Assembly: GCA_928724745.1 (NCBI GenBank)
Contig: CAKMXJ010000002.1
Span: forward strand, 992,001 to 1,056,000
Source: Anthracocystis setariae
Taxonomy: Eukaryota; Basidiomycota; Ustilaginomycetes; Ustilaginales; Ustilaginaceae
DNA: 64,000 bases
Direction of reading: 5' to 3'
Part shown: positions 30,873 to 41,201 of the stretch, one piece after another
Layout of the letters: each line of letters opens with the position of its first letter
How positions within the stretch are numbered: position 1 is the first letter of the stretch
The notes under the pieces: generated by a model
The model's input: only the letters and a program-made list of their open reading frames with translations
Told to the model about the DNA's origin: nothing
Database searches by the model: none
Program-made: the position numbers and the translations under genes

Positions 30873-32957
30873 CGTTAGAATATAGCGAGGATGAGGGATG
30901 GTGGTGGAGAAGGTGAGAGACGAAGGTGAGCGAGGAAAGAGGTGCAACTAACGGCCCAGTGTGAACAGGGCGCGATGGATTTTGGGATCACGGACGGAAA
31001 CGCCGAAATTGGTTGAACCAAGCCGTCAGCACCCAAAAGGTCAAAGCGGCATGGGCACGACAACAGCAGCACGCCTGTCACGAACACACTGCTGTCTGGC
31101 GACGGACAGACAAACGGTACACCACGATGCCGGGTGAAAACTGACCGCCAGGGCGGGAACCGATTCTGGAAGAAAGCCCAAACCAATTTTCAGATTTTTC
31201 CAACTTTTCAGAAAAAGAGAGAGAGAGAGGAGAGAGCCACGAGATCGGTGGAGGTTCAATTCCGGTCAAGTTCACTCACGGATCGTGCTGCTAGTCTGTA
31301 GCTTCCAAGTCAGTGAAAAGATAGGAAGAGCGGAAAAAAAAAAGAGAAAGAGAGGAAAAAAAAAAGAAGCACATGCTTCCCCAACACAGAGGATAAGTTT
31401 CAAGAAAAATTGAATTGCATCACTTTCTCCCCCAATCACAGCTCAAACTGCGCTCATTCATTTATTATATTTGTTCGCGGGTCTACCGACCGCAAAAAAG
31501 GTGGATCAATTAGATATTCAACAGGCATGATTTGGGTACAAAAGCGATACGCTACAGCACCGCACCGTGAATTCGATCGATTATCGGATTTCACGATGAA
31601 CAGAAATGATTCGGTCCACTACCACAGCGTTCTGTTGTTCTGGTGTTGTTCTCGTCTTCGTTTCGACCGAGATTGTTCCTTGCAAGCCCTGTTGGTACGG
31701 CCGACAACCATTCCCCTTTCCAAGATCCAGTCTAGAGCATATTGCAGTCTGTTCGAGCAAGGAGGCATGCCCATTGCATTGCATTGCTTTGCTTTGCAAG
31801 GATGGCAGGCAGGCAGATGCGCATAGCAAACAACCCCCTGTCGATGATGTGTCTGAGTGTCGATCGCTTCAATGGTATCGTCCAGTACGATGCTGAAGTG
31901 GGTTTCGTTCGTCATCAGAATTCTCTCCGCCCCAAAAATCTCCTGCACGCCAGCCTTGCGTTGATCGTCCTCGTAGGATTTTCGGATCAACCGGTCGGTC
32001 AGGCCGATTCACGTTTTCAGGCTAAATGTTTTGCTACAACCACGCTTTGCTGTGACTGGCTGGCGAGCTCTCCTTTTCAGCATACACACGAACAGTAGCC
32101 CGCTCGCTTCCAACACCATCTCAATCCTATGTCAAGTCCCATATGCTCCTCAGACATTGCGGATAGCACGTTGACTGTTCAATGATACTGACCAGCTCGA
32201 AAAATGTGGAATCGCATCTAACAAGAGCCTGAGTTACCTTGGCATGAGCGCAGACAGATCCGGCTGAACTTTTGTTATGAAGCATCATGTCGAGCAATTT
32301 TTTAGGCTACTTGGATGCAGGTAGAGATGGTCTCTCACTTTGACTCATTCCATTTCCCTACTGTAACTGTCCCGTTCAGCTGTCGAGCAATGTGAATGCG
32401 GGGCCCGACTAGAGCCGCGGTCTTGCCCCATTCATACGGGGGATGGGGGCTCCGGTTAGCATTCAGAGCCGGTTTTCCGGCATGATCTAGGCTACGCTTG
32501 CACGCTACGTCACCCTCCTCTCGCCCTCAAGTACACATGCCCGAAGGAACTCCTCCGAGATAGTCCGAAATGATAATATCGTTTCACAATGTTGAATCGA
32601 AAGGGCATGACAAACTTCGATTACAAAAAAAGGGTTGGTATGATTACTATTGATTTGTCATTCCCCCACGCCATTAAGCTGCTATGCACAGTGATTGCAC
32701 GACACGTCGACGTCTTCGTCCACTGGCCGACATTGTTTGCATCCTGATATCTGCCTCCGTCATTGCTACCATACCTTTCCGAACCCGCGCGGGCGATCAA
32801 CGGCGTGTCGACAGACAGACAGACACAGACACGCACACACACACACACACAGAGTCAAACGGCGCATCGCTGCTCTGAGTCTACTGAACCCTCGACCCCT
32901 GGTGCTGCTGCTGCTGCTGTCGCTCGCCAAGGTTCGCCATCGACGCACCTGGACGCC
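30873..32957. promoter_or_regulatory. Long divergent region CIT1 / BET1
   Basis: 2.1 kb without a convincing gene. Contents: GA tract at about 31211-31232 (CT on the CIT1 sense strand), interrupted A runs at 31334-31366, TACTGTA at 32359-32365, and a CAGA/CA repeat at 32810-32851. A tRNA-like B-box match near 31253 has no A box or cloverleaf and was not called. Confidence 0.4.
32810..32851 (+). repeat. CAGA/(CA)n compound microsatellite
   Basis: ACAGACAGACAG followed by an almost perfect CA tract, ending about 107 bp before the BET1 start, on the sense strand. Confidence 0.85.
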
Positions 32958-33612
32958 ATGAACCGTCGAGCGGGAGCCGCGGACCGACACGCCCTGTTAG
33001 CGGGTGGAGCCTACCCAACCTCATCCTCGCTCTCCGCCTACCGCTCTTCCTCCCCATACGACTCCAACCCCTACCCATCCACCTCGTCCAACTCCAACGG
33101 CAGCTACACTAGCTCGGACTTTGTCGGCGCACCCAAAAAGGAACCGCCCCCTACATCCTCCTACGGCAACGGAATCCTTGGCCGCGCCGCATCGGCATAC
33201 TCGGCCACCCGCACCGCGGAGGACCTCGAAGAGCAGAATGATCAACGCCTCGAAGGTCTCACCGCCCGCGTGAGCATGCTGAAAGAGATCACCCTGAATA
33301 TCGGCACCGAGGTGAGGGAGTCGACCAAGGACCTCGGCATGTTGGGAGAGGCGTTCGAAAACACTTCGGCCTTCTTGGGAGGCACGTTCAAGAGGATGAA
33401 CAAGATGGCGAAAAGACAGGGCGGGTGGTTTTGCAACATGATGCTGTTCTTGTTGTTTGTCACTTGGATCTTCGTAAGTTTCTCTCGCCAAGTCAATGCG
33501 GTCGTACGCACGCTGCATCGCGAAAGCCCAAGTTGCTGATGTTTTTTTTTTTTAATTTATTCTTCTTGCTGTGTGATCTGGACAGGTTTTTCTGTGGTGG
33601 TGGAGAAGATGA
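32958..33612 (+). CDS. BET1: ER-Golgi Qc-SNARE Bet1
   Basis: 180 residues from exons 32958-33473 and 33586-33612. The donor is GTAAGT at 33474 and the acceptor ACAG ends at 33585. Bet1 is the Qc-SNARE for COPII vesicle fusion with the Golgi. The first 80 residues are Ser/Pro/Tyr-rich. The SNARE motif spans about 95-153 (LEGLTARVSMLKEITLNIGTEV... GGTFKRMNKMAKRQ). Ser122 lies at the expected ionic zero-layer position, as in yeast Bet1, where Ser replaces the usual Gln. A tail anchor follows (GWFCNMMLFLLFVTWIF) and is completed by the second exon, which encodes only VFLWWWRR. Without splicing the anchor would be followed by a 22-residue hydrophilic tail. Tail-to-tail with the double-psi barrel gene. 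Confidence 0.92.
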
Positions 33613-33983
33613 ACACTGCCTCGGCTGTTGTCAATCCACCCCGTTTGCCACATTACTCTCTCAGCATACCATGTCTCGTTTTACAGTGTACTTTTACTCG
33701 CATTGCAGCAACTTTCGATTTTCCTCTACACTTTCAAACCAAGTTGGCGCTGATATCACAAAGCCGCGACGAAGTAAGGATTGGACCGGCACAGACGATG
33801 GGAAGAATGACAACATGGAGTTCGACAGCACGAAACATGAAAGGCAGCAGTGGCCAATCGAGGTAGCGATCCAGCGACACCTCGAATACCCCCCCGTGCG
33901 CACTCTACAAAAGCCACATCGAGACAGGGCGTAGTTTTCAGCCGCCCAAGAAACGGAGCCGAACTAGGACGAGGTCGACCATG
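33613..33983. terminator. Convergent 3' region BET1 / secreted barrel protein
   Basis: 371 bp between tail-to-tail genes. No ORF or element was recognised. Confidence 0.3.
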
Positions 33984-34679
33984 TCAACCCTGCAACAGCC
34001 TGGGTCCGAACAAAGCCAAATCCCACGGATTCGGTGTACTCGTCCTATACATCTGCAACCCATGAATCCTGCCCTCCACCAAACTGCCACTGGGACTGAG
34101 CCTCTTGAACGCGGACTTTGTCAAATCGACATGAGCGGGTCCACACCCGGCGCACTTATCGATCACCCTTACCACGACACAATGGTTGTTAGCCTGCCTG
34201 TTGCACAGCTTGACGAACTCTCCACACTGAGGGCCGCTGTGCCAGTTTTTGACGACGGCGCCAATGTGGCAGCTGTTGACGGGCTGCCAGTTGCCGCCGC
34301 CATTGCCGCATTGCGGGTTGAGCAGGTCGTGCGATGCGTACCATGTGATCTGAACGTTGCGCGACCACAGCTCGTCGTAAGCGGTCGGACCCAGGGTGAA
34401 GAGACGCTGCGATTTTGGCTTGCGCGTGTGTTTGTGGTGGTGTTTGTTCCGACGCATGGAAGAACGCTGTAAGAGCTGTGACGGCGTGTAGTCGTCGTCG
34501 TCTTCGTCACCGACGACCGAGTTGATGAATTCAATCGGGGTGCCGCTCTCGTCCAGGTGGGTAGGCAGGTTGGAGATGGGGGACAGGGGAGCAGAAGGGG
34601 TCGAGTCCTGTGCGGACGTGCCGAGAGTGACGATGGTGAGTGTCGCAACGACGGCGTGGAAGAACGTGAGGCGAATCAT
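33984..34679 (-). CDS. Secreted RlpA-like double-psi beta-barrel protein
   Basis: 231 residues, intronless. A signal peptide covers about residues 1-23 (MIRLTFFHAVVATLTIVTLG). Then comes a linker with an acidic stretch (DEDDDDY) and a strongly basic His/Lys/Arg stretch (RRNKHHHKHTRKPK), followed by a double-psi beta-barrel domain from about 110. Landmarks are ITWYASHDLLNPQCG, GPQCGEFVKLC and VIDKCAGCGPAHVDLTKSAF; the last resembles the aspartate-bearing strand of expansin/RlpA-like barrels. Seven Cys fall in the mature part, so at least one may be unpaired. Related fungal proteins include small secreted expansin-like and protease-inhibitor barrels. In a plant-infecting smut it is a reasonable apoplastic secreted candidate, but no role is shown here. 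Confidence 0.82.
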   Translation of the reverse strand: MIRLTFFHAVVATLTIVTLGTSAQDSTPSAPLSPISNLPTHLDESGTPIEFINSVVGDEDDDDYTPSQLLQRSSMRRNKHHHKHTRKPKSQRLFTLGPTAYDELWSRNVQITWYASHDLLNPQCGNGGGNWQPVNSCHIGAVVKNWHSGPQCGEFVKLCNRQANNHCVVVRVIDKCAGCGPAHVDLTKSAFKRLSPSGSLVEGRIHGLQMYRTSTPNPWDLALFGPRLLQG

Positions 34680-36290
34680 GTTTGCTATGTTGAATCGTCC
34701 AATGAGGGGAAGGGCGGTGGAATGGATGCTGGGAGGTTTTCAAGACAGCGAACGTGAAGGCGCGGGTCTTGTAAAGCGAAAAGGAAGGGTAAGGATTGAC
34801 AGGGGAGAGGAGATGATGGTGGTCTTGACAAACGATGCTCGATGGAGAGGTGATCATGATGATGAAACACACTCAGAATTCTCTCGCAAGCAGCACTGAG
34901 GTTGAGTAGCACTGTTCAGCGACTGTAGTTTGAGCCCAGCGAGGTATGGGACGGGCGGGAGTGTCGTACTCCCTCTCGCGGCGGCGCAACCATGCCAGGG
35001 ACAGCGCATTGCATTGAGGGGGAGTCCTCACGATGCCCTTGATCGACGCGGACCCCATACGAGTTCCCTTCGCCTTCAAACGATACGACCCAAACTGCCG
35101 TCGCAGCTAGGACTGGTAGCGTCCAACCCAACTCATTCTGCGCTTTTTGGTTGCGGGAGTTGTCACGGCATGGAACTATGTCGGCGGCATGATCCACAAG
35201 CGAAGCCAAGGAACCGGCGACATCCTTACCTCACCGAAAGAGAGCTGGCCCAGAGTCTCACTTGTAGGAAGCAATGAAAGCTACTTGGGAGTTCAAAACA
35301 AGTTCATTAAAGCGTCTCTTGGTAGAGACTTTCTTGGTGGTGGAGAGTAGCATTTAGTCCATCCATCAGCGTGAGCAAAGGATTGCAAAGAGCTTACATT
35401 GCAGTCAGGGGATCGGGGCTCGGAACTCAAGCCCTTACGCTGTAACCTTAGTATCGCCATGCTGAACTTGTCACAAGATATGCCGGAACGCACTTCTGTG
35501 TTCGATCAAAGAAACGGCGGAAAAAATGACGACGGTCAGGGATGAGGAATGACATGGCACTCGGCATGCATGGACGCCGTTTGACGTGCATGCACCTGAT
35601 CGACAGCGCAGATGATGAGGAATTACGCCCAACCCGAAAAAAAAAAATACCCCCCTCCCCCCCGAGGATGCCGCGCCAACGAGCGGTGCGTGACATTTTT
35701 AACTCGGCAAAGTGCGAGAACTCGTACACCACCACTGCACCGGACCAGTAGCCAATAAGGCAGATCAACGAACGGTCCAGTCTTGAAGACCGACTCATGG
35801 TGGGCTCCATGAAGGAGTCTGAGCGCCTTGCTAAGACTGAGAGTAGTGTGGGTTTCTTGTTGGCTCTTCAGGCCTTGAACAAGATTTGAACTATTGACCG
35901 ATTCCGTCTGATGCAGAGGATATGATCAAGGTTAGATCGTTTACGAGCTCTCTAAGCAGCGAAGGAAAAAATGAACCATCATCATTCAGACCCGCATGAA
36001 AGGATTCTTCTACTACCCTCTCCCGCAATGGTGTCTTCATTTCATTGCCCTAGTGTTGAGTCTGTTGGATCCCACTCAGGATGGGTGTGTGCTAGATCAC
36101 TCAGTGACGCTACAGTATCAGACCGTGAGAATCTGCCACATCGTCAGACGTCGGCGTCACAACAAATCCGAGACAGGATGCCCACACGTCGAGGATGACG
36201 GGACACCAATGCACACACACCTGGAACACAACGGCACCAACCTGACTCGTGAAAAGATTGATGCTATTACACCATCTCGAATAATGGCTA
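34680..36290. other. Intergenic region without supported gene
   Basis: 1.6 kb upstream of the secreted-protein gene and downstream of TIM21. Two overlapping short ORFs on opposite strands (about 34916-35350) have no recognisable family. TACAGTA lies at 36111-36117, and an A run followed by C runs lies at 35638-35661. Confidence 0.35.
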
Positions 36291-37625
36291 CTACCTCTGT
36301 ACCTCCCCTGGCCTGCGAATGATCCAAACACGCTGTCGTGTGAAAGCCTGGGAGTTGGGAATATCGACAAACAGCGATCTGTACTGCAAAGTGCCATGCA
36401 AATCCTTGACGAGCTCTGCATGCACTTCACCCGTCGACCAAGTTCCAGGCTCCACCGACCGGCGCGACTTAGCAGTCGAAGGTGACACCAGCGTAGATGT
36501 AATCGCCTTGGTCGAGCTCCTCACGACGCTCGTCAAACTTCCCATGGCCGAACTCCACGTTCGACTAAGAATGCCGTCCGATGGCGCGACCTCCTCTGAA
36601 GGCTTGGCGATGTTGGCACTGCTGACCGAGTTCGCCTTGTCATCATCTTGCACCACATCGCTTGCAGCAAAATCAACACCAAGCTGCTCTCCCAAATATT
36701 CACCTCCTTCAGTGATCTTGCGTCCCACCCACTTGCCGGCCTCGACAACCTCGTACCTAAACGTATCCCAGACACCCCAGTCTTGGCCTTTCTCCCTGGC
36801 GCTGATCCAGAATCGCAGGAGCATCTTTTCCTCGCCCGTGCGCTCGTCCGTGAACGAGACCGATGGCACCGACCTCGAGCGTCTTCTGTCCTTGACCGAA
36901 GGTGGGTTGAGCGGCGAGAAATCACTCGAGTTTCCATTTGCGGCGGGTGAAGTCTTGAAGCGGTATGGGGTTAAGAGGTGGTTGGCGATGTCGCAGCTCT
37001 TCTGTACGCGTTTGCATGCGTCTGCGTAGATGACGGTGGGACTGTTCTTGGCGAATAGCTCGCTGGTGAGTGCATAGATGAGCACAAAGGTGAGAGCACC
37101 TCCACCTAGGATGAGCATGGTTCGAGACGACTGTACGGTAGCGCGAGCAACCTTTTGGCCGGTTTTGAGTTGCGACCATGGCTTGCCTTGTCCGGTGGCC
37201 TTATCGATCAGACTCGGCTGAGAACTGAAACCGCCGCCACCGACAGAGAGACCAGCCATACCGAGCGGTATGCCTCCACCACGAGAGCCCGAGACTGCAT
37301 CAAGCGCCGCATTGGCGGTGGCATTGAAGCGAGGTCTAGGTTGAGCTTCCGACAGGGCCGATGAGGAGGAGGAGGACGAAGAAGCTCGAAGTTCGTCAAG
37401 AATTTGTCGCTGAGTGAATGCCGCTTTGGAAGCTTTGAGGTGCTCCGAGTTCTTGTTGTTCTTGTCATTGCTTCTGTTAGCGGACGTGCTCGAGTAGTGG
37501 CGGTTTAGAGAGGAGCTTTGGAGAGAGCGAGCCACTCGAGAAGAGATTACGATCGGGTTGGCGACTACACCCCCGAGAAGTCGAAAGGATGGCGTAAGCG
37601 CCAGAAGGGAGTGATGTGCTGCCAT
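36291..37625 (-). CDS. TIM21: TIM23 complex subunit Tim21
   Basis: 444 residues, longer than yeast Tim21 (about 240). Tim21 is an inner-membrane protein that binds Tom22 from the intermembrane-space side and links TIM23 to respiratory complexes. A presequence-like N-terminus (VARSLQSSSLNRHYSST) is followed by a linker with a Ser run. One membrane span lies at about 170-190 (TMLILGGGALTFVLIYALTS), then the Tim21 domain: FAKNSPTVIYADACKRVQ, MLLRFWISAREKGQDWG and HAELVKDLHGTLQYRSLFVDIPN. Within this domain an acidic/Ser-rich insert of about 100 residues (near 320-400) accounts for the extra length. The ATG at 37625 is the only suitable start. The other TIM23-associated gene here, PAM18, is 16 kb away. 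Confidence 0.92.
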   Translation of the reverse strand: MAAHHSLLALTPSFRLLGGVVANPIVISSRVARSLQSSSLNRHYSSTSANRSNDKNNKNSEHLKASKAAFTQRQILDELRASSSSSSSSALSEAQPRPRFNATANAALDAVSGSRGGGIPLGMAGLSVGGGGFSSQPSLIDKATGQGKPWSQLKTGQKVARATVQSSRTMLILGGGALTFVLIYALTSELFAKNSPTVIYADACKRVQKSCDIANHLLTPYRFKTSPAANGNSSDFSPLNPPSVKDRRRSRSVPSVSFTDERTGEEKMLLRFWISAREKGQDWGVWDTFRYEVVEAGKWVGRKITEGGEYLGEQLGVDFAASDVVQDDDKANSVSSANIAKPSEEVAPSDGILSRTWSSAMGSLTSVVRSSTKAITSTLVSPSTAKSRRSVEPGTWSTGEVHAELVKDLHGTLQYRSLFVDIPNSQAFTRQRVWIIRRPGEVQR

Positions 37626-38610
37626 GCTGATCTCGTTGTTGCTGCTCGGCTGGTCTGCGCAAAGGTAGTCGTCGGAGCAGACCGATCCTGTGGTGTATGA
37701 AAGAGTGTGGTTTGTGCTTCTCTTTCAAGAACCCGGAATTACCGAAACCCGAAAAAAAACACGGCCAAAATTTCGGCCGGTTCAAAAGGCGATGTTTGTC
37801 CACGTCAATGTCAATCAGCAGTAGATGGCGCAAAGCACGAGCGTGAGTGTCCAAGTGGCCTGAGCACCTCTGAAATTATTGTGCGCGGTAAATGCACGGC
37901 TGAGTTGGTTGGTCGGCTGCTTTTTGGCTGCATGTGGACCCTGACTTGACTTGCGCCCTAATACTGGACCATATCTCGCCAGCAATGAGCAATGCTGTGC
38001 TTTGATGGAACAGGCGACGGGGGCAGCAAGGTTGCTTGTATGACAGTGTCACTCTGTGATGCTGATCCGTCAATACACTGGTAATCAGACTGACATCAAG
38101 TTGTGGTATTGCAAAGTGTGTGCTGCCGTACTGAGCCGCTGTGTGCTGTGTGGTGGGTGAGCTGGAAATGGGACGGACGGGTGCTCCACACGCAGGTTGG
38201 CTAAATTTTGAGTCAAGTTGGGCACAATTGCTTGCAACCGCCTTATCGAGTCAGTCCACAGCTCTAATCTCTCATCTACCATGACTTGATCCAAGTCACT
38301 TCAGCAGCTTGATCATCATCAGCAGCATCATCTTACCGATCGCGACTCCTCCACGAGAGCACCGAACGCTGATTCTCTAGATGGACAGGTGTCCTATCGA
38401 GCCGATCGCACTTGGTTCTGCGATAAGTCGTCGACAAGGACATCCCTAACATCGTCCATTGTGCTACTGCTTGCGGTTGTATCGCGCTTCCTCTAAGTTT
38501 ATCGGATGTAGGACAACCTTGGACAAGCGCTGGCAAAGAGAGCGCTTCGAGTACACGACCCACCTCTCCCACGCCCATCTGCCCATCAACCCGCAATCTC
38601 GTTTTTCAAC
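37626..38610. promoter_or_regulatory. Divergent region TIM21 / Yippee-like gene
   Basis: 985 bp between divergent genes, with no recognised element. A 5' exon of the Yippee-like gene could lie here but none could be proven. Confidence 0.35.
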
Positions 38611-38943
38611 ATGGGCATGACACACCAGAAGTATCTGTGCAGTCAACGCATCTTTGGCTGCAAAAAGTGCAGGACGCACCTTACCACCATCGAAAACTTG
38701 GTCAGTCGCGCATTCAATGGACAGCACGGCAGAGCGTATCTGTTTGATTCGGTAGCCAATATCAACCTTGGCGAACCTGAGGATCGTCATATGACCACAG
38801 GCTTGCATACAGTCCGCGACATCACCTGCACCAAATGCAAGTCCGTCCTCGGATGGAAGTACGACAGAGCCTACGTCTCGGCAGAAAAGTACAAAGAGGG
38901 CAAGTTCATCCTCGAGAAGGAACTCACTGTTGATGTCCAATAG
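38611..38943 (+). CDS. Yippee-like zinc-binding protein
   Basis: 110 residues, close to the family's usual 105-120. The Yippee fold is a small beta-tent bound to one zinc ion. The two CxxC pairs are Cys17/Cys20 (GCKKC) and Cys73/Cys76 (CTKC). Family landmarks FNGQHGRAYLFDSV, NINLGEPEDR, TGLHTVRDI and LGWKYDRAY are all present. Relatives are yeast Moh1 and animal YPEL1-5; YPEL5/Moh1 associate with the GID/CTLH ubiquitin ligase, so a role around that complex is possible by analogy only. The ATG at 38611 begins a natural Yippee N-terminus (MGMTHQKYLCSQRIFGC), so no extra exon is needed. Confidence 0.93.
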   Translation: MGMTHQKYLCSQRIFGCKKCRTHLTTIENLVSRAFNGQHGRAYLFDSVANINLGEPEDRHMTTGLHTVRDITCTKCKSVLGWKYDRAYVSAEKYKEGKFILEKELTVDVQ

Positions 38944-41201
38944 CTTTTATCTTGCGAGCACCGTCGCGCCCTTGCTGTCAGTTCTGCTGAAAGCACACGA
39001 GCAGACTACGGTCTAGCATTCTTCGCACTGACTTGCTCATCCGACCTACTCTTAGACGTCCACATGCCGATAATCTCTTTGATGGCACAAATTTGAACAA
39101 TCCATGACAATTCATCCCAGCTCGATTGTGTGACACCATCTTAGTGTTGCATTGACATCAATAGTGTAGTCGGCACCGATGCCGCAGTCATTCCATCTGT
39201 AAATTCAACTGACGTTGTAAAGCATTTGTCCAATGAGGAGGGCCATTGTCATTCTCTCGTTAGCAACAGGTCAATTTCTGCTTAAGAAAGCAGCCTTGGC
39301 TTGCAAAGGAATGCAGTTTGATGGAGCAATACAGCAAACGTTGGCCAACTTCAGCATACACCTGCAGACACTGTGGGCAGTGTAAACGACTGAGAGGGGT
39401 TGGGATGGATCTAACAAGGTCGTCTTCCGATGCACCAACTGCACATGAAGCGATGATAGAGACTAGCGACAAGAATGCTGCTCGCAAATCTGATCATCCT
39501 GGCAAAACCTGCAGAGCTCAAGTTGCAGCCATCAATGAGCTAGGGCTTTGCAGAGCCAACCTAGCATCCGATTCACGTCGGTCTTAACCTACCTGTCGCT
39601 GATCAGACGAACCATCAATAGAATAATTGGGTAGACTCAAGTCTCGGTACTCCATACGACTCAAACAAGGCGGTGGAGGTTCAATCTCGTGACGCTCGTC
39701 ACGGACTACATTACTGTACACCTGCTCGCACTCTCTCTTTCTTTTCGTGCTCGTCTCATTCGGGAACCCAAAGGCAGCTGCGTATATGTGATGGGTGCGG
39801 AAAGCTGCACTTTACCGGCGAATCGAGGGCTCCAACCTATTGAGTCGGGAAAAGACTTGGCAACAAAGCCGAAGCCAAACCCAAGCCAGGGTTGGTTGGT
39901 TGGTTGGTTGGCTGTCTGACTTAGGTTGGTTGACTCATGGATGCAGCCAGACTCGTGCGCAACCGCAGGAAGAGCAGAAATCGTAGCAGCATAACGTCGT
40001 CATATCAGCGGCCTCCACATGGTCGGTGTCTCTTGTCGTCCGTTCCCATGCTCATCCCAATCGTCTGGTTCACTTGATACTTGGTACTTTGCTCCAAGTC
40101 ATGTAGAAGCTCGTCTGCTATCTCGAACCAATCTATATAACCTCGCACACGATCGAGGACCATGATCATGTCTGGCTGAAATAGATATGAGAAAAGGTGG
40201 CGGACCATGGCGGGGATGCTACAGTGAGTCGATTTTCGCCAAAAATAGGCACAAGCGCCGACTGTTTGCTGACTGAACTTGAAAATGCAAAACTGTACCG
40301 TTCTGTACCTCCTAATGCAGAGTGAGCTTGAACGTGCATGAGAGGAGCGAGCCAAACCCAACCTTCTGTCGACTCACACCTGCCCTGTAGCGCACCCTTT
40401 TCCAGACCCTGGAACAAATCATAAAATTATACTTACAATAATGATGACGACGATGGACACTGCTTGGTCCTGACCATCGCCAATCAACCCTTGACTCAGG
40501 TTTCGTTCCTCGTTCCTCTTTCCTCCTTCCCCTGTCCGCTGTCCTCTGTCCGAGCCTCGCTGCTCTTCAGTTGAACCCTTTTCTTTGCCCTTTCTGTTCC
40601 CTCGGTCATCGATCCAAAAGCCATAGCGTCACAGCTCCCCCCAAGCCCGGTTGGCTGTCACTGGCTCTTGCTTGGGCGTCATTCCTTTGCATTGAATGAG
40701 TGAATGAGAGAGGGTCCCAGTCTGACTGTCTCCGCACCTCGGCTCCTGTCGCTTCCCAACTTGTGTATCCATTTCCGTCCGGGGCTGAGGTTGAGTGCCA
40801 GCTACTGCACAAGTCTTTTGCTTCGAGACGCTGTCCCCGTCATCTCGTTCTGAATCAGGGAGCTGCCATCGTGTGTCTTGCTGGAGGGCTGCAGCTGGCA
40901 ACCTACATATACTGAGCCCTCTTTGCCCAAAACACAATTTAGCTGCTTCCCTCGTGACCTCCTTCTCCTCGATCAACGTCCTGTAGCTTTCATCATCTCT
41001 CCGCTTCTCGACAGCGCTTCACAATCACACTCGCAGTGCTGTGCCCCTGGCCTTCACCATCACAATTTGACCACGCCAGTTGAAGGCTTGATTGCAAACT
41101 CCCAAATCGTCGCTCTCTCGCACTTAGCTTCTACCTTTTAGCTTCTCGCTCCTCTCCCTCTCCCTCGCTCTCCCTCTAGCTCCCCCTTGTCCTTTTCCAC
41201 A
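38944..41201. other. Longest gene-free stretch of the window
   Basis: 2.3 kb between two plus-strand genes. It contains TACTGTA at 39712-39718, a GGTT repeat at 39889-39911 and a pyrimidine-rich leader (about 41140-41200) just before the HAM1-like start. Many short ORFs on both strands show no family similarity that I recognise. Confidence 0.4.
39889..39911. repeat. (GGTT)n tetranucleotide repeat
   Basis: Over five GGTT units in a row in otherwise unique intergenic sequence. Confidence 0.85.

Noticed and set aside
31240..31280. GGTTCAATTCC, resembling a tRNA B box
   Set aside because: No A box at the proper distance and no foldable cloverleaf.
34916..35350. Overlapping short ORFs, including a hydrophobic plus-strand stretch reading FLVAGVVTAWNYVGGM
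   Set aside because: No recognised family, upstream stop codons in frame, no convincing splice model, and an equally long ORF on the other strand. Chance is the simpler reading.
35860..35945. GATTTGAAC on the plus strand, resembling the T arm of a minus-strand tRNA
   Set aside because: The T stem does not pair and the distance to any acceptor-stem partner is wrong for a tRNA.
39671..39700. GGTTCAATCTC, resembling a tRNA B box
   Set aside because: No matching T stem or A box.
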